Shown one piece after another: positions 41,661 through 43,867 of a DNA stretch of 43,867 nt. The notes below the pieces were generated by a model, which searched no databases, was not told the DNA's origin, and saw only the letters and a list, made by a program, of their open reading frames with translations. The stretch is taken from assembly GCA_900543035.1 (NCBI GenBank), contig UQPV01000017.1:1-43867 (forward strand). Reading direction: 5' to 3'. This DNA comes from an uncultured Solobacterium sp. (GTDB lineage Bacteria > Bacillota_I > Bacilli_A > Erysipelotrichales > Erysipelotrichaceae). Position numbers and translations under genes: made by a program. The first letter of the stretch is position 1, and every line of letters starts with the position of its first letter.

Positions 41661-42962
41661 ATGAAAGTCGGGTTTATTTCACTGGGCTGCAGCAAGAATC
41701 TTGTGGACAGCGAAAAGATCATGGGCATGCTGCAGGCCAACGGACATACGCTGGTCCACAGCCCTTCAGAAGCAGAGGCCATCATCATCAACACTTGCGG
41801 ATTCATCACCAGCGCCAAGGAAGAAGCGATCTCTACGATCTTTGAGATGGCGCGATACAAGGAACATGGGCTGAAGAAGCTGATCGCCGTCGGCTGTCTG
41901 GCTCAGCGCTACAAGGAGCAGCTCGAAGAAGAGATCCCGGAGCTGGATGCCGTCGTGCGCATCAGCGACTATGACCATCTGCATGAGGTACTCGCAGAAG
42001 AACTGCACGATGAAGGAAAGGTGCGTTTTGCGGATGCGGAGCGGCTGTTGAGCAGCAAGCCATGGACCGCATACCTCAAGATCGCAGAAGGCTGTTCCAA
42101 TCATTGCACATATTGTGCGATCCCGCTGATCCGCGGCGACAATGTCTCCGTGCCGATGGAACGTCTGGTCGAGGAAGCCAGAGGTCTGGCCGAGAGGGGC
42201 GTGAAGGAACTAGTGCTCAACGCGCAGGATACGACCAAATACGGCGTGGATCTTTATGGTTCCAGAAAGCTGCTGGAACTGCTGCAGCGTCTTCATGAGA
42301 TCGATGGTTTCCACTGGATCCGCATCCTCTATATGTATCCAGATGAGATCGATGATGAGCTGATCGAAGGGATGGCAAAGCTGCCCAAGGTGCTCCCTTA
42401 TTTCGATATCCCGATGCAGCATGCGAATGATGAGATGCTGGTCCGGATGAACCGCCGGGGGACAAAAGAAGAGGTGCTGCGCCTGATCGAGAAGATCAGA
42501 GATACCTTTGCTTCGCCTACCCTGCGGACGACATTCATCGTGGGATTCCCTGGTGAGGATCGCCAGACCATGGACGAACTGCTGCAGTTCGTCCGCGATG
42601 TGCGCTGGGATCACATGGGCGCTTTCACCTATTCTCCGGAGGAAGACACTCCTGGCTTCAGCATGAAGCCGGTATGCCCGGATGAAGTGAAGGAACGCTA
42701 TCTAGATGAGCTGATGAAGCTGCAGGAACAGATCGCGCTGGAAAATCAGCAGAAGAAGATCGGCCGGGTGATCGAGGTCCTGGTCGAGGATCAGGAAGGA
42801 TTGACCGGAAAGTACCGCGGCCGCAGCGAATGGGATGCGCCGGATGGCGTGGACGGCATGGTCATCTTCACCAGTGACAGACTGATCGAGATGGGCAGCT
42901 TCGTCAAGGTCAAGGTCACGCAGGTGCTTCCGCACGATGTGATCGGTGAAGAAGTGTGCTGA
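41661..42962 (+). CDS. rimO: Ribosomal protein uS12 methylthiotransferase
   Basis: A 433-residue radical SAM methylthiotransferase that modifies an Asp of ribosomal protein S12. N-terminal UPF0004 cysteines are Cys10 (SLGCSKNLVDSE), Cys46 (INTCGF) and Cys79 (VGCLAQ); the radical SAM cluster is Cys145-x3-Cys149-x2-Cys152; a TRAM domain ends the protein. SLGCSKNLVDSE marks RimO rather than MiaB. Full length for the family. The next gene overlaps its last codons. Confidence 0.96.
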   Translation: MKVGFISLGCSKNLVDSEKIMGMLQANGHTLVHSPSEAEAIIINTCGFITSAKEEAISTIFEMARYKEHGLKKLIAVGCLAQRYKEQLEEEIPELDAVVRISDYDHLHEVLAEELHDEGKVRFADAERLLSSKPWTAYLKIAEGCSNHCTYCAIPLIRGDNVSVPMERLVEEARGLAERGVKELVLNAQDTTKYGVDLYGSRKLLELLQRLHEIDGFHWIRILYMYPDEIDDELIEGMAKLPKVLPYFDIPMQHANDEMLVRMNRRGTKEEVLRLIEKIRDTFASPTLRTTFIVGFPGEDRQTMDELLQFVRDVRWDHMGAFTYSPEEDTPGFSMKPVCPDEVKERYLDELMKLQEQIALENQQKKIGRVIEVLVEDQEGLTGKYRGRSEWDAPDGVDGMVIFTSDRLIEMGSFVKVKVTQVLPHDVIGEEVC

Positions 42963-43450
42963 TCGGTTTTGATCCCATCATTGCGGAAACGCCCTATGTG
43001 CTGATCCTGGGGTCCATGCCCAGCGTGGCTTCCTTGGAAAAGCATGAGTATTATGGATATCGCCATAATCGGTTCTGGAAGATCATGAGCGCATGTTTTC
43101 AGATGCCAATAGATCATTACGCCCAGAAGCAGCAGATCATCCTAAGTCATCATCTGATCCTGTGGGATGTCATTCATGCCTGTGAGCGGGAAGGGTCTCT
43201 GGATTCCAGCATCCGCAAGGAGATCGTCAATCCGATCGATCGGCTGGTCAGCGAATATCCGACGCTGCATACGGTCATCTGCAACGGCAAAAAGAGCGAG
43301 GGACTCTATCAGAAGCATTTCTCGCAGCTTCCGCTGCGTCAGATCTATCTGCCCAGCACGAGCAATGCCAATCGGACCATAAAAGAAGAAGCGCTGTTCG
43401 ATCGATGGATCACAGCGCTTCGTGAATCATTGCAAGAAGAGCCATCCTGA
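42956..43450 (+). CDS. DNA-deoxyinosine glycosylase (hypoxanthine-DNA glycosylase, UDG superfamily)
   Basis: A 164-residue member of the uracil-DNA glycosylase superfamily of the hypoxanthine-DNA glycosylase type. Motifs: LILGSMPSVASLEKHEYYG at the N terminus, HNRFWKIM, ICNGKKSEGLYQKH, and LPSTSNAN near the C terminus. It would excise deaminated adenine (hypoxanthine) from DNA. Start: GTG at 42956, overlapping the end of rimO by seven bases, so it is translationally coupled; the ribosome site is weak. Confidence 0.88.
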   Translation: MLIGFDPIIAETPYVLILGSMPSVASLEKHEYYGYRHNRFWKIMSACFQMPIDHYAQKQQIILSHHLILWDVIHACEREGSLDSSIRKEIVNPIDRLVSEYPTLHTVICNGKKSEGLYQKHFSQLPLRQIYLPSTSNANRTIKEEALFDRWITALRESLQEEPS

Positions 43451-43468
43451 GGGATCGTGCTCTTTTTT
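43438..43468 (+). terminator. Intrinsic terminator of the rimO operon
   Basis: AGAGC-ATCC/GGAT-GCTCT followed by six Ts; the hairpin contains the stop codon. Confidence 0.8.
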
Positions 43469-43555
43469 GTATGTCTGATTGTCGGTCCCACTGATCATTC
43501 AGTTTACCTCTTGTTTTGTAAAAAGATCAGTATGACTGCTATATGCTTATAAAAC

Positions 43556-43583
43556 AGAAAAAAAGCTTGATTTCTCAAGCTTT
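43556..43583 (-). terminator. Intrinsic terminator of tRNA-Lys
   Basis: AAAGCTTGA-gaaa-TCAAGCTTT on the minus strand followed by Ts, eleven bases after the CCA end. Confidence 0.85.
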
Positions 43584-43593
43584 CTTGTTCAAA

Positions 43594-43669
43594 TGGTGGA
43601 CCCTTAGGGATTCGAACCCTAGACCCACTGATTAAGAGTCAGTTGCTCTGCCAGCTGAGCTAAGGGTCC
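43594..43669 (-). tRNA. tRNA-Lys(CTT)
   Basis: A 76-nt cloverleaf on the minus strand: acceptor GGACCCT/AGGGTCC, discriminator A and encoded CCA; TAGCTCAG D arm; anticodon loop CTCTTAA with anticodon CTT, which reads AAG (Lys); T arm TAGGG-TTCGAAT-CCCTA. All stems pair. Confidence 0.96.
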
Positions 43670-43687
43670 ATCGCTGTTTGCTCGTAT

Positions 43688-43716
43688 ATAATACCAATGG
43701 AAAGGATGAATGTCAA
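43688..43716 (-). promoter_or_regulatory. Promoter of tRNA-Lys
   Basis: On the minus strand TTGACA (43711-43716), 17 bases, TATTAT (43688-43693), about 19 bases before the tRNA 5' end. Confidence 0.88.
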
Positions 43717-43745
43717 CAGGAAAAATAAAAAAAATACAAAAATTT

Positions 43746-43765
43746 GTTACTATTCGTTACTATTC
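43746..43765 (+). repeat. Perfect tandem direct repeat of ten bases
   Basis: GTTACTATTC occurs twice without a gap. Purpose unknown; it lies between the tRNA promoter and the terminator of the gene to the right. Confidence 0.7.
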
Positions 43766-43790
43766 ACAGCAGGAAATGAAAGGGCACGGA

Positions 43791-43833
43791 AAAAACACGA
43801 TGTTAGAATCAGTCTTCTGATTCTGCATCGTGT
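43791..43833 (-). terminator. Intrinsic terminator of a minus-strand gene beyond the right edge
   Basis: ACACGATG/CATCGTGT and AGAATCAG/CTGATTCT form an almost continuous 17-base hairpin with a four-base loop. On the minus strand it is followed by Ts, so it ends a transcript entering from the right. Confidence 0.82.
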
Positions 43834-43867
43834 AGTTTCATTTCTGCAATTGTGATATATCTTTCTC

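Overview
The window looks like a chromosomal segment from a moderately GC-rich, strictly fermentative gut Bacillota, most probably an Erysipelotrichia relative. This is inference: no rRNA is present to prove it. The reasons are pyruvate formate-lyase with its activase, a PerR-type repressor next to rubrerythrin, ECF vitamin transport, YhaM and RimO, and very large secreted proteins with FIVAR, Big_2, discoidin and BspA-type repeats aimed at host glycans or surfaces. There are about 30 real genes plus a tRNA-Lys.

Layout. 1-902: tail of a membrane-anchored surface protein. 944-3626: minus-strand vitamin block (bioY; then a P1-family peptidase and an ECF S component behind a structured leader). 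3627-8318: a zinc alcohol dehydrogenase, then pflB-pflA, then two tandem, promoter-bearing, terminator-ended small RNA genes with nearly identical ends. pflB and both RNA genes share a 14-bp dyad resembling a PrfA/CRP-family box, at about -61.5 of pflB and RNA gene 2 and about -59.5 of RNA gene 1. 8382-12159: a TetM-like translational GTPase fused to a Rae1/YacP NYN nuclease, then corA behind a leader that can fold in two mutually exclusive ways over its ribosome binding site. 12229-14626: a compact repair and ADP-ribose cluster (ogt, tag, a bacterial PARG, a TIGR04076 protein). 14623-17167: an M28 lipoprotein peptidase behind a leader of about 330 nt ending in a strong intrinsic terminator. 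17298-19513: AmmeMemoRadiSam proteins (fused Memo-AMMECR1 plus radical SAM). 19514-22260: a gene-poor, partly AT-rich zone with remnants, hairpins and an aldo/keto reductase. 22272-28910: housekeeping and redox genes (LMW phosphatase, xpt, a membrane flippase-like protein, a glycosyltransferase fused to RecX, yhaM, perR, rubrerythrin). 28970-41150: surface and glycan region with a 2321-residue GH31 protein under a probable CcpA site, two lipoproteins and a large LRR/Big_2 protein. 41299-43867: small membrane protein, rimO, a hypoxanthine-DNA-glycosylase-type gene, tRNA-Lys(CTT), and the terminator of a gene beyond the right edge.

How it fits together. The pfl block and the two small RNAs look like one regulon of an unseen CRP/FNR-family activator; the RNAs carry pyrimidine-rich stretches that could target ribosome binding sites, so they may be redox or fermentation sRNAs. 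The strongest candidates for undescribed biology are these tandem RNAs and their box, the GTPase-Rae1 fusion, the glycosyltransferase-RecX fusion, and the three unassigned leaders upstream of corA, the M28 peptidase and the P1 peptidase. Every functional claim rests on motif reading; no homology search or folding program was run.
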